Assembly: GCA_007258455.2 (NCBI GenBank)
Contig: VDFB02047230.1
Location: 159,100,635-159,164,634 of the forward strand
Direction: 5' to 3'
DNA length: 64,000 bases
DNA from: Sequoia sempervirens
Lineage: Eukaryota; Streptophyta; Pinopsida; Cupressales; Cupressaceae
Shown in pieces: positions 20,970 to 31,565 of the stretch. The first letter of the stretch is position 1, and every line of letters starts with the position of its first letter. Made by a program: the position numbers and the translations under genes. The notes under the pieces were generated by a model that made no database searches, was not told the DNA's origin, and was given only the letters and a program-made list of their open reading frames with translations.

Positions 20970-21765
20970 GGCATTCTTGCCTCTTTGTAAAGGGTCTTCC
21001 CTTTTTTGGCTAGGAATTGAAGGAGATGGAACTGCATATTGTTTCTTAGAAAAGGGAGCTTCTTTTGTCTTCTCAGTTAGGAATTAGATTCAGCATAGGA
21101 TGGAATTTATCTTTCCAGTTTTCCTTATTGTAGATGGAAGCAGTCTGAAGACACGGATTTTCTGTACACTGGTGATTGTGCTAAATTTGTAAACGTTACT
21201 TGTTTGTCTCATTGACAATAGAAGCAACCAGATTCGAATCTACTTCATATTGTGTTCCTGAATGGTATTTATCTTAAGTTAATCATTTTATTTTGAAAGC
21301 TTTCAAGGAATGAAATCTTATTTTGTGTTTTGTTAAATGATAATTTCTAATCAGTTGTGAAATCAGCACTGTGAATGAATGCAATTGGTGTTAATCACAA
21401 GTTAATTTTGTTCTTTAGTTTTAGTTAGCAATTCCTCGAGAGATAACAAGTCTGGTTAAGTTAGATGAATTATCATTCTTCTCAGTACCAAAACCTTGAT
21501 CTATCTTTTTATGTTTCTTTAAAAAAAAAACCCCAGTTAAATTAGGTTTTATTTCATGATTGATCTTAGAATAATCCAGAAGCTCACACCAGCAGGCCCC
21601 TTGAATATTACTGTTGCATTGACCACTGAGTAACATCAGCACAGTTGAGACCCAACTACAAAGACCTTGGGAGCTAAGGCATCCATGTGTTTCCTTTCTC
21701 TTTCAGGAGAAGTAGAATAGTAATATTCTACTTGCATTGTTGTGGTGCCAAAATCATCATCAACA

Positions 21766-21890
21766 GGACCAAACACATTTCTATCAAGTATCACTTTTTA
21801 AGGGATAAGACTACAAATCAAGAAGTCAGATTGGAGTATGTGCCTACTAAGGATCAGATTACAGACATCTTCACTAAGGTGCTTTGAAAG
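21766..21890 (+). pseudogene. Copia A RNase H, 3' part
   Basis: The frame resumes with KHISIKYHFLRDKTTNQE and ends LEYVPTKDQITDIFTKVL then a stop, the standard C-terminus of plant copia Pol. It belongs with 17591-19187 and is separated only by the solo LTR. Confidence 0.9.
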
Positions 21891-22050
21891 GATACTTTTG
21901 AGTATCTTTGACAGAAGTTAGGGGTTATTGCCCTTCCTTTTTCTAACTAGATGCATAGATGGTGTATCTATCTAGGGGGATAAAAAAAAAATTCCCTTTT
22001 CCCTTGATGAAAAAGAGGGGGAATGTGCATGTGTGTGTTTCCATCAATAC

Positions 22051-22063
22051 CAAAGGGGGAGAT
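22051..22063 (+). other. Copia A polypurine tract
   Basis: AAAGGGGGAGAT immediately before the TG of the 3' LTR; it primes plus-strand DNA synthesis in this family. Confidence 0.8.
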
Positions 22064-22225
22064 TGTTAGCATTGGTTGTTATCGATGTCAACATTTGGGA
22101 ATATTTTTGTACATGTGTTTATGAGATTGTTGCACATTTGTTTGGAATTGTTTGTCAATAATGTCAACACTCAGTCTGGGTTGTCATTGATTCTTTTATT
22201 TTAGGATATCATTGGTGCTTACATC
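22064..22225 (+). repeat. Truncated 3' LTR of copia A
   Basis: It starts TGTTAGCATTGGTTGTTATC and parallels the 5' LTR through CACTCAGTCTGGGTTGTCATTG. Similarity ends about 22225. About 1.6 kb of LTR and the downstream target duplication are missing. Confidence 0.75.
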
Positions 22226-23339
22226 AAGTTTTAAGATCTATTATACACCTATTACATAAATATAAGTGTAAATATTTTAAAAGATAAGATCATTTAAATA
22301 ATTAGCATTGTATTTGGTGGAAATTTCCTCTCCTAATGACCTATTTAGTGGCAATGTCTACAATTGGTGGCCTAGTCCAATATGTTAGAATAGCCTACAA
22401 TTTATATGGAGATTCCTTGGGTTATTTTAATAACTTTTTTCTCTTAGAAATTTTTCAAATTTATCATTTTTTTCATATTTGATCTATAATCATCAAATAT
22501 ATGTACAAAACCCTACAAAATAGTGGTTAAGGGTGGCTTTAGCTCACTTAGTCTCCTCATAGGATTTTAGGATGATGGATAATAACATTATAGATGAGTG
22601 CATAATCAAATTACTATAGTGCATCAATGATAATGTAAGGATCTAGTTCCACTTGTAGGATTGATAACACACTTCAAATATTATAGTTGGGAAATAATTT
22701 TATGGTGTTGATTGAAATTAGCTAGGCTAAGTGAGTGTGATGATAAAAAAATACTGATATTTAAATAAATTAGTGACAACATCAAAATTATTGGAAAGAG
22801 AAAGGATATGAACTATGGAAGGGCTAACAATTGGGTTGCAATAAAGTATATTATTACTAGGCTATATAGCACATGAACTATGATGAGAAGGAGACATGAA
22901 TAAAATGGAAAAAGTAAAAGTTGACTTAACATGAACTTTAGGATTTGATTTCTTAATTGCATAATGTTTCATTCATTTTCAACTTCAAATTCCTCCAAAA
23001 TTTTAGTTTTTTTTTCAATTTCCTTAGTATGATGTTTAATTTTATATCAATATAATATATTAGTATAAAATATTAAAAAAATGGTTGTATTTTATCAAAT
23101 TCAAATATAAAACATGATAACTATCATTTTAAATGTTTAAAACATGAAAATATAAGTTCCTAACTCTATGAAATTCAATCCAAAAATGTGTAATTTGATT
23201 ATTCAATGTTGAAAAACAAGAAAAGGTGGTAATTATTAAATAATGATTGTTATTTTTCAGCACCACGAAAAGTGTATTTGTATGTCATTCACAAGTAAAG
23301 AAAAGTGTGAAGGAGAGGGAAGGGTAAAAATTTAGAATA
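22226..23339. other. AT-rich DNA with no supported feature
   Basis: No reading frame, LTR edge or repeat of note was found. It begins where the copia A 3' LTR breaks off. Confidence 0.5.
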
Positions 23340-23830
23340 TCATATTTTAGGAGAGGAAAGAGAGAGAGATTAGAAAAGATATAGAGGGATGGGGAGGTAG
23401 AAATAGAGAGAGGGGGAGATAGAGTAATAGAGAGATAGAGATATAAGGAGAGAGAGATGGGGTGGGAAGAGAGAGGGATATGGTTCAATGGATAAATAAA
23501 AAGAGAGGGATGGGGAGAGGGGGAGAGGGGAAGATATACATAAATGGATATATAAATAAATATAGAAGGATAGGGAGATAAAGGTAGAGAGATGTGGATA
23601 ATGAGATATAGATAGTGAAAAGAGATAGGGAGATAGCCATAGAGGAGGCAAGAGTGAGAGAAAGTAGGTGATGGAGATAAGTAATAGAGAGAGATAGAGG
23701 GGGAGAGATAAAGAGAGAGAGAGAGAGATGTATCTTTCTATCTCTATCTCTATTTATCTCTATCCATCTCTTTATATCTCTATATCTCACTCTTCTTTCT
23801 AAATCTTCCTCTTTATCTCTCCCTCCCTCT
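23340..23830. repeat. GA-rich then TC-rich simple-sequence tract
   Basis: About 390 bp almost entirely A/G with interspersed T (GAGAGA, GAGATA, GGGAGA words) is followed at about 23731 by about 100 bp of TCTATCTC-type sequence. The switch of strand composition lets the two parts pair. The Ser/Leu-rich antisense ORFs are artefacts of the repeat. Confidence 0.85.
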
Positions 23831-23910
23831 TGGTTTTTTTTTCTTCATAAAAATGAGAGCATGTTATAACATGCTTGTATTTTTATTTTTCTTGGTTATT
23901 TCCAACCCTT

Positions 23911-23990
23911 AGGGTTGAATTTACATTGGGAATCCAACCTAAAGGGTTCAATTTACATTGGGAATCCAGCCTAAAGGGTTGAACTTACAT
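23911..23990. repeat. 32-bp tandem repeat, 2.5 copies
   Basis: The unit begins AGGGTT(G/C)AATTTACATTGGG. Copies are at 23911-23942, 23943-23974 and 23975-23990. Confidence 0.85.
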
Positions 23991-24330
23991 ATCAATGTCT
24001 GAGGGCACATTTTTATAAATTGTAAAAAAGTGACTAAATATTGAGTGTGATCTCCATAAATTTGCATATATTTCAATGTTGAGTTGAAAAAATACCACAA
24101 TAATGTCAAGCTCTCTCTTACCTTTCTAACCATGTAATTTTTCTATATTTTGAATATGTTAAAGTTTTGATTTTTTTTACTAGCGTCTTCCTTTTCTGTT
24201 GAAAACCTATGTATAATATTTTTGGTTTTATTTTTTATTCATTCACCAAAATTTTAAACAAGATAGGGGAGCATGCTCAATTTTTCATTTTTTAGGATGT
24301 GTCCACTTTGAAAACTATCAAAGAACTTAG

Positions 24331-24950
24331 AAAAGATTACTCCTCCAAAATTTCATGAAAATAAGCTAAGTCAAGGACCTAAAAATTGGTTGAGAAAAAT
24401 TGAAAATTACTTTGAGTTAAGGTATTACACATAGTGAATGAGTATACTAAGTAAAATATGTCAAGGGAATAATATGTGCACCAGTTTTAAAAAGGTAGTT
24501 TCCACAACTATTCTTTGATGAAAAGATGAAAGAGTTATATAAAATTAGGCAATAATCTTTAACAAAATAATAATTCTAATACAAGTTACAAATCTAATAA
24601 AATATTTGATGGAATGATTCAAACTAGAAAAATATTATCATAACTAAAGAAAATTATTGAAACAAAGGTGGATATACTTATCTTGAAAAGATAAATGAAG
24701 TATTAAAATTTAAAACAATAAAAGAAACTAAAAGATCTCACTATAGCATGGTATAATTTAAACTACAATAAGATTGAACCTTTAAATAAGAAACAAGATT
24801 AAGGGAAAAAACCAATTCAAATTTCTAAGTGTAAACAAAATTAAACGTCCCTGAGGTCATATGATGCTATCATTGAAATGAGTTGGTTGTTTAGTCATCA
24901 AGCAAGTGTAGATTGTTATAATAAAATATGTTTATGATGAAAAAAGATAA
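24331..24950 (+). pseudogene. Relic of gypsy gag and protease
   Basis: 24331-24435 reads PPKFHENKLSQGPKNWLRKI then ENYFELRYYT, resembling the start of a gypsy gag domain (WL..IE.YF). 24843-24945 reads LRSYDAIIEMSWLFSHQASV then DCYNKI, resembling the protease C-terminal block YD.IIGMDWL..H.A.VDC. The catalytic part between them is not recognisable. Heavy decay; both matches are from memory of the families. Confidence 0.45.
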
Positions 24951-25182
24951 AGAATTTTATGATTTTGGCCCTAAAAGGAAAATTACTAGAAAATATATAA
25001 GTTACACAATAGATACCAACTCTTGTGAAAAATACATCATAAACACTAACATATCTAGAATGTTCAACAATGTTCTCAAATAGCATACAATTTAATAGCC
25101 AAATATAAATTTGTATTGATAAAAATATATAAAAATAAAAATGGGATCTAATGGTAGTGTTTGAGAAGTAAAATGAAATATT

Positions 25183-25380
25183 TGTTGCAAAGGGTTATTT
25201 CAAGGTTGAGGGAATAGATTATGGTGATATTTTATTTCCATAGAAAGGTTTACATCCATTCAATTTCTATTCTCTTATTGTAGCATATAATCTTGATGTT
25301 GAGTAGATGAGTGTGAAGACATCATACCTTTATGGTGAATTGGAAGAGAAAAACATATATTCACTAAAAAAACTAACAAA
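25183..25380 (+). pseudogene. Relic of copia reverse transcriptase
   Basis: One frame gives VAKGYFKVEGIDYGDI, a TAG, then FYSLIVAYNLDVE, a TAG, then MSVKTSYLYGELEEKNIYS. This parallels copia RT blocks VAKGYSQ.EGIDY.ETF and MDVKTAFLNG.LEE.IY. The second TAG lies where the family has Gln. It stops well before the YVDD box. Confidence 0.65.
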
Positions 25381-26290
25381 AAAATCATGCATAAACTACA
25401 TAGTGTTGCCTAATTTTTTTCTAAAGCAATTTTGAAATACTAAAAAGGAATTAATATTTTATGGGGGAGCATGCCAAATGCTATGTTATATTTTTCTAAC
25501 AAAATAGGAGAATTTTTTATGTTACCCATATTTAAACTCCTTAATATCCACTATTTTTTAAAAAAATAGTAGTTTAGAAAGTAGATTCAAGGCACTAAGA
25601 TTCTTGTTTTTGTCACATGTTCAAATTTTGAGTGTAACTATCTTCAATTTCTCATCCAAGATCAGTTTTTATTGATTTCAAAAATAAAGTGGTCACTTAA
25701 GACACCCTTTTGGTCCCCCATTTCCATGCACTTACCCTCATGTCTAGATTTCTTCTCAATAGACTTTACAGACTCATTATGGATTTGCATGTGCTTAAAG
25801 CCTCTTTTCTTTATTACTCAAAATGATGGTGCATGCATTGATGAATATTTTATTGTGTTCTTATGTATCTTTGTGGATATAAATGGAGTTTCTCATATGT
25901 GTAAGCATTAAAGAAAATTATGATGTTCATTTGAGCAACCCTACAACATGATGCTACCATATATCCCTTATCAAACATGATTTCCCATACTATAAACCTA
26001 TGTGTATGAGTCTTTTATTATTTGTAAGGGTTGGTTATTTGGGTTTTTTCTTGCTAATTAGAGTGTAGAGTCAACTAGGGTTTCAATTTTTGGTATTTTA
26101 TCCACCATTAAAGCTTCTCTCTAATTTGTTGAGAGATAGCTATTGTAGAACATACTTGTAAATAGTTGTCTCCTTGGATGTACATAATATTTTATAGAAT
26201 TTTTAATGTTTTAAGGTGTGACATGCACTCTCCTTGTAAATTTTATTCCACCACATTTTTTGGTGTAACTATAAATGAGTACATTTGAAA
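25381..26290. other. AT-rich DNA with no supported feature
   Basis: No gene or repeat edge recognised; the 79-codon frame at 25672-25911 has no family features. Confidence 0.5.
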
Positions 26291-26745
26291 TGACACCCCA
26301 TTTTTGTTTTACCAAGTTACTTTTAACTATTATGCTAAAAATGCATTTTGATACTTGATGATGACATTACGGTAGTTAACATTATGATGAAATTATATGC
26401 AATGAGATGTACTTGCATTTTAATGATTATATGTTATTAAATCAAAATTATGATTATGACGTGATTTACAATGGCTAACTATTTGAATGTGTTTTAAGTG
26501 AAATGTAGGACTATTTTCTTGCCCTCTAGAGAGAGAGGAAGAGTTTCACCTAAGAGATGAGAATAGACTTTAGAAAAATAGGTTATGCCATTTGAGTTAT
26601 CTCACACACTCACATAGGTTTACTCTAAATCTACCGTCAAGTCAAATTGAGTGTTATGTTATTTTGAGTTGAATTGAGTTGATAGGTTAAGTCAAACCTA
26701 GTTGAGTCTTGGTTTTAATTTTTGTAAAGAAAAATAATAAAGTGT
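26291..26745 (+). repeat. Truncated chromovirus-type LTR, plus orientation
   Basis: It starts TGACACCCCATTTTTGTTTT. For about 455 bp it is the reverse complement of the LTR that begins at 28765, for example TGTTTTAAGTGAAATGTAGG in both. Similarity stops about 26745. No polypurine tract precedes it, so it is either a 5' or a solo LTR fragment. Confidence 0.75.
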
Positions 26746-26779
26746 TTATTTTTACTTGTTATTTGATATTAATCTATAT

Positions 26780-26872
26780 CATATATACATACCTACATAC
26801 ATACATATATATATTATCTCATATATATATATATATATATATACCATTTATATTATATATATATATAATTAC
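26780..26872. repeat. (AT)n and ACAT-type microsatellite
   Basis: ACATACCTACATACATAC followed by long TATATA runs, at the junction of the two inverted LTRs. Confidence 0.8.
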
Positions 26873-27545
26873 TAATTAATTTTTTGTTAGTAATAACTCA
26901 ACCATCCATAAGGCTTGGTGTGTCCTTTATTCATTAATTGGAATGCCTAAAATAGCATGCACCACCCATGAAGGGCTCAACCACTATTTAGTTTTTCCAT
27001 GATTTTAAAGATTTTTTTTAGGCATTAAAATTCTAACTTTTTCCTTAATGTTTGGCACCCAAAATTTTATTAATTTATCACACTTAAAAAAAAAATCATT
27101 GCCTCATATGTAAGCTTGACTATTGCTTCATATGCCATGGCTATAAGCTATTTTAGAAGCATTTAATACAAAACTAGAAACTTCAAAACAAAAAACACTC
27201 TATTATTTTTCTTTTCAAAAATGAAAACCAAGACTAGGTTTGGCTTAACCTTTCAACTCAATTCAACTCAAAATAACATAATACTCAATTTGACTCGATG
27301 ATAGATTTAGGATAAACCTATGTGAGTGTGTGAGAGAACTCAAATGGTATAACCTATTTTTTCATAGTTTATTCTCCTCTCTTAGGTGATACTTTCCATC
27401 TCTCTCAGGAGGGTAAGAAAATAGTCCTACATTTCACTTAAAACACATTCAAGTAGTTATCCATTATAAATCATTTCATAATCACAATCTTGATTTAATA
27501 ACATATAATCACCATAATGTAAATGCATCTCATTGCATATAATTC

Positions 27546-27689
27546 CATCATAATGTTAACTAACATAATGTTGTCATCATAATGTTAACTAACATAATGT
27601 TGTCATCATAATGTTAACTAACATAATGTTGTCAACTAACATAATTAAATATAATTCCATCATAATGTTAACTAACATAATGTTGTCAT
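27546..27689. repeat. 29-bp tandem repeat inside the chromovirus LTR
   Basis: ATCATAATGTTAACTAACAT is the core of a unit repeated three times without a gap (about 27546-27632) and once more at 27657-27689. The plus-oriented LTR at 26291 has only one degenerate copy, so the expansion occurred in this copy. Confidence 0.8.
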
Positions 27690-28680
27690 TGGGTTGCCTA
27701 AGCAGAAGGTTAGAGTTGTGGGTGATGAACAAGCTGTAGGAGCTAAGAAAGCGGATGCTGAGAGGATTCAGAAGAGGATGGCTGCTGTAGAGAAAATTTC
27801 CAATTCCATTCATAGGATGAAGTCTCTTGTCACTGCCGGTAAAGGTAAGGATGATTTTGAGGATAAGGTCCATGAGAGTTCTTTTGAAGAGGATGTTGTT
27901 GTGGGAAATCACAATGAAATTTTTGATAGGGAGGATCTTTCTGATGTGTTGGGTTCGGCCTGTGATAGTGCCAATATGATTTTTAAACTTTTTAAATGGT
28001 TCTTTCATGAGATCAATAGGACTGATGTTCATATTAGAATCATTTCTTGCAAGGCTAAGGACCCTTTGATCCAAAGCCAAATGATAATTTAATGGCTAGT
28101 CTCAATACTGTTGCTAATACTGTGGCGGAGGAAACCATCAATCTGAAACAGAGTATGGAGGCAAGAATGTTATCCCTTGAGGAGAAAGTTGACAAAATTT
28201 GGAATGTGGTTATGAAGAGTGGAGAAGCTCCTAAATTCTTGACTAGGTTGGACTCTGTGATGGTTTTCTCCCCTAATAAGAGAAAGGAAATTTTGTCTGT
28301 TGATGTTATGGTTGTTGAGGGTAAGCTGACTGGGGAGAGGATTATGTTGTTGCTAAGGGTGCTGCTAAAGGTTCTATTTTGAGTTGTGAGGTAAAAACTG
28401 GTGGGCCTGGGGTTAGGACTAGAAATAGACTGAAAAATTAGGTTGGGGCCTTGAGTATGGAGGTTTCTAATAGTGGGGTTAAGGGACAGAAGCTTGCTGC
28501 TAGTGAGATGGAAGCTGTTGAAATTTTGAACAATATGTAGTGGTGTGTGTCATTTTTTGGCTGGTGGTTTGTTGTTGTTGGGATGATGGTTGTTTAATGT
28601 TGTTTCCTTTTTGCTTCAATTGTTCCTTTTTGTAAAGGGTTTCGGGTCCCTTCAAAACCTATTTTTTTACCTCTAATCAA
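27690..28680 (+). mobile_element. 991-bp retroposon with decayed ORFs, unknown type
   Basis: It is flanked by the 16-bp direct repeat AACATAATGTTGTCAT at 27674-27689 and 28681-28696, long enough for LINE-type target-primed insertion. Removing it rejoins the LTR. Coding-like text occurs in three frames: 27694-28092 (KKADAERIQKRMAAVEKI; acidic EDLSDVLGS), 28092-28340 (coiled-coil-like QSMEARMLSLEEKVDKIW) and 28340-28540 (YVVAKGAAKGSILSCEVKTG). The 3' end has AAGGG-TTTCGGG-TCCCTT, a small hairpin, then a pyrimidine-rich stretch and an A-rich terminus. It could be a 5'-truncated LINE fragment with ORF1-like coding, or a retroposed transcript. Family unknown. Confidence 0.6.
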
Positions 28681-28765
28681 AACATAATGTTGTCATCAAT
28701 TATCAAAACATATTTTTAACATAATAGTTAAAAATAACTTGGTAAAACAAAAATGGGGTGTCACA

Positions 28766-28776
28766 TATCTCCCCCC
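28766..28776 (-). other. Chromovirus polypurine tract
   Basis: The minus strand reads GGGGGGAGATA immediately before the LTR start TGTGACACC. Confidence 0.7.
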
Positions 28777-28859
28777 ATATAGATCATCATACCCAATGAT
28801 TCAATGTTTCATTAGCATAAACATGACAAGTTTTTATTATCAATTTTCAGAAGAATGAA

Positions 28860-30200
28860 ATAAATGAGGAAATTTTTGACTAATTTCATTGTAGTCTTCC
28901 CATGTAGCACTTTCCTCTGCATACTAGTCCCACTAGACCTTGCACTAAGTGAACTCTCTATTACGCACGTGGAGCCTACATGTTTCAAGCACGCTGAGAG
29001 GCTCAATCATTTCCACCCTGGGTCATGTACCTATAGTGCATTCCAATCAAGAACATGATTAAAACTTGGTATATACTTCTTAAGATAAGACACATGAAAC
29101 ACATGTTGATCCAAGCAAGGGCTAGTGGCAGAGCAATCTTGTAGGCAACTAGGTTGATCTCTTTGAGAAATTCAAAGGGACCCACATATTTGAGAGCTAT
29201 TTTGGATGAATTTCCAAACTTTATGGAACTCTTATGCGGTTTGACTCTTAAATTTTTTTTTCTTCTACTGAGAAATGTCTTGGTATATGCTTAGCATCAA
29301 CATATAATTTTTTCCTATCATTCACCTCTATTAATCTCTCTTTGATCAATTTGATTTTCTCTTCCAATTTTGATAATATTTTCGAACCAAGGCTAATCAT
29401 ATCTTCTAGCTCATCCTAGCTTATAGGATTTCAACACATTCTTCTGTACAATGCTTCAAGTGGAACCATCTTTATTGTAGAATGATAAGAATTATTATAA
29501 GAAATTTCTACAAGCAGAAGATAATCCTCCCACATGTATCAAGTTGATCCATACAATACACTATCAATAAATCCTCTAAAATTTGGTTTACCCTTTCCAT
29601 CTAACCATCTATCGTAGTGTGATAAGATAATCTTATATTCAATTGAGTCCCAAGTGAGGAGAATAAGGTTTTCGAAAACCTTGATGTCATGCGCACATCC
29701 CTATTTGAGTTGATCTTCTTAGGGACTCCATGCAACCTAAGCACTTCCTAAACAAAATTATAGGCTATAAATGGTGCTCCATTTATCAAATTCCTAGGTA
29801 TGAAGTGAGCTACCTTGGCGTTTCTATCCAACACTACTAGAATAGCATTATGCCTATTTCTAGACATAGGAATACTTTATACAAAATCTATACTAATGAT
29901 CTATCACTTTCACTCAAGAATCTCATGAGGATATAGGAGTTATGTTGGGTGATGATGTTTTGCTTTCACCCTCTAGAATTCTAAACATCTGGCTACAAAT
30001 CTTGCAGCATCCCTTTTGATTGCTTTCTAGAAATATAGTGATTTGACATTTTCCAAAAAATTTCATTCTAGGATGTCTTGAATATGGTGTAGAATAAACT
30101 TATTTTTGCATGATATTCCTTAACTCCTCAAAGTTTGAAACACACATTCTTCCTTTGAACCTATTAGTGAACAAATTTTTCTTTATGAAAATTAATAGAT
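28860..30200 (-). pseudogene. Chromovirus integrase with chromodomain relic
   Basis: Reading leftward, the zinc-finger region is badly eroded (~30130-29990). The core shows IDFV near 29890, NRHNAILVVLDRNAKVAHFI, LRLHGVPKKINSNRDVR and ERVNQILEDLL, so D, D and E positions are recognisable. Next come EEKIKLIKERLIEVNDRKK and GPFEFLKEINLVAYKIALPL (29185-29100). Last is a chromodomain-like end: EPLSVLE..RLHVRNRE then ESATWEDYNEISQKFP (about 29005-28862). A chromodomain would steer integration to particular chromatin. Many stops and frameshifts; gag to RT are missing to the right. Confidence 0.75.
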
Positions 30201-30935
30201 TACTAACTCCATTTTCCCATTAGATAAAAACAAGGTTACTAACAGTTTGAGAGATCACCATTTCATTAGTGATCTTCCTCTAAATTTTAGTGAGTTACAA
30301 CTCACTCAATTGGTTCAAGTAACCTTATATAAGTATGCTTTTAACCAGAAAGTAGAAAAATCAAACTAACATCAATTCATAACTATGATACTAATGTGAC
30401 AAAGCTTAAAATGAGTGTTACCAACATTTCAATACAAAGATTTAGATATCAGTAATCAAATAAATGATCTTTTAGATAGGACCTCACTCGATTCCAAAAG
30501 AGAACGAACATAACATAATAAATTATTTGATTCAAAAAGGAAAGAAACTTTAGATGTTTAGTTAGGTTCAAAGACTCATACATAAACAAAACATTACATT
30601 CAAAATCCAATGCTCATAGACAAAGGAGAACTCTAGAATGAGTGATTCCAAATTTGTCCCTTATTTTCCTCTACAACACAATGTAATTAGAAAGACAAAG
30701 GACCTTGTAAATGTCCTCTAATTTTTTATTTATAGATCCACATTCTTGGATTTTTGTAGCTAATGTAGCCAACATCTTTCTAAGTGGGAGTTTCACGAAT
30801 CATTACCCAATTCTTACATAACTGAGCCTTATGAGCATTTATGACTATTTTAGGAGCATCATAATTACATCACTTTTATCAATTTGATTTTGACAAGCTT
30901 AGTGTATTGCCACTCCTCATTGTTAGGAAAAGGTG
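30201..30935. other. Spacer between the chromovirus relic and element D
   Basis: No recognisable gene. The last five bases before D are AGGTG (its left target-site half). Confidence 0.5.
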
Positions 30936-31546
30936 TGTTGTCCACCTTGCATAATGTTATAATGTAATTATTTATTTATTGTGGTGCACCTAGGAAAGCT
31001 AGGGGTACGTACATCACATAGGTCTAGCATTATTGGGGCCACTTTATATGTTGTATGTAACATTTGTTTAAATATTTAATGTGGGGTTTCACATGGGAAT
31101 AATATTTAATATCGGAAAAAATTAGTATTAATATTAAATGAGGGGTTAATGGTTTTGTAATCTCATGGTATTAGTCACATAGTTATATGTAATACCACTT
31201 GGTGGTTTTATGGGAGCTTGTTTCTATAAAAGGAAACACATGGGTAATTTTCTAAGGTTGGTTGATTGATAGGTTAGCTCTTGTTAGCATTTGTGAAGGT
31301 TGAAGCATGGCATGGGATGTGTGGTTACATGCTTGTTCACATGGTCTTCTTGGAGAGGGCTTGATGTTTCAAAGGCATTCATGGAGGACTCTAAAGATGT
31401 ATTGTAATGTTTATTAATGAATAATACATGAGTGATGGATGCTTTTGGAGGTTCGTTTTCCCCCTCTTGAGGGTTTTCCCAAGATACATCTTGTGGAAAT
31501 TACGGTTATGTGAAAATTATCTTGGGTGGATGCATATTTCCTTTCA
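30936..31546 (+). repeat. 5' LTR of element D
   Basis: 611 bp, TG...CA ends, a TATA box at 31225-31231 (TATAAAAGG), and an adjacent primer site on the right. The final bases are TTTCCTTTCA. Only its first ~25 bp can be checked against the 3' copy. Confidence 0.65.
31225..31233 (+). promoter_or_regulatory. TATA box of element D
   Basis: TATAAAAGG, an excellent match to a plant TATA box, about 320 bp before the LTR end. Confidence 0.55.
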
Positions 31547-31548
31547 TT

Positions 31549-31565
31549 TGGTATCATAGTCATGG
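31549..31565 (+). other. Element D primer binding site
   Basis: TGGTATCATAGTCATGG, the initiator-Met-type site with small changes, two bases past the LTR. Copia B has the related TGGTATCATAGTTGTGG. Confidence 0.7.

Larger units (their letters stand above)
19188..21765 (+). mobile_element. Solo LTR (2578 bp) inserted in copia A RNase H
   Basis: The insert starts TGTTATGCC and ends ATCATCAACA, with GGACA (19183-19187) and GGACC (21766-21770) as a near-perfect 5-bp target duplication. Rejoining the flanks restores the RNase H motif HSRT/KHIS across the join. I find no second copy of its ends inside, so it fits a solo LTR left by recombination, not a full element. It is visibly richer in G+C than its surroundings for its first 1.5 kb. 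It has a TATA run at 20961-20969. Open frames here on both strands are low-complexity and not supported as genes. Confidence 0.75.
13081..22225 (+). mobile_element. Ty1/copia retrotransposon A, with two nested insertions
   Basis: Order is 5' LTR, primer site, gag, protease, integrase, RT, RNase H, polypurine tract and truncated 3' LTR, the Ty1/copia order. A TRIM sits in the protease region and a solo LTR splits RNase H. Without them the internal region would be about 4.2 kb, normal for plant copia. Gag through most of RT stays in a single frame interrupted by stops. It is related to copia B at 50297-64000: the gag, integrase and RT segments align by eye. Confidence 0.9.
26746..28765 (-). repeat. 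3' LTR of the chromovirus relic, minus orientation, interrupted
   Basis: On the minus strand it starts TGTGACACCCC at 28765, right after the polypurine tract GGGGGGAGATA (28776-28766). It is split by the retroposon at 27690-28680 and then runs leftward to about 26746, where the opposing LTR begins. The exact left limit is uncertain. Without the insert it is about 1.03 kb. Confidence 0.65.

Noticed and set aside
23285..23790. Ser/Leu/Tyr-rich antisense ORFs of 67-101 codons
   Set aside because: Pure translation of the GA/TC simple-sequence tract; no start context or domain.
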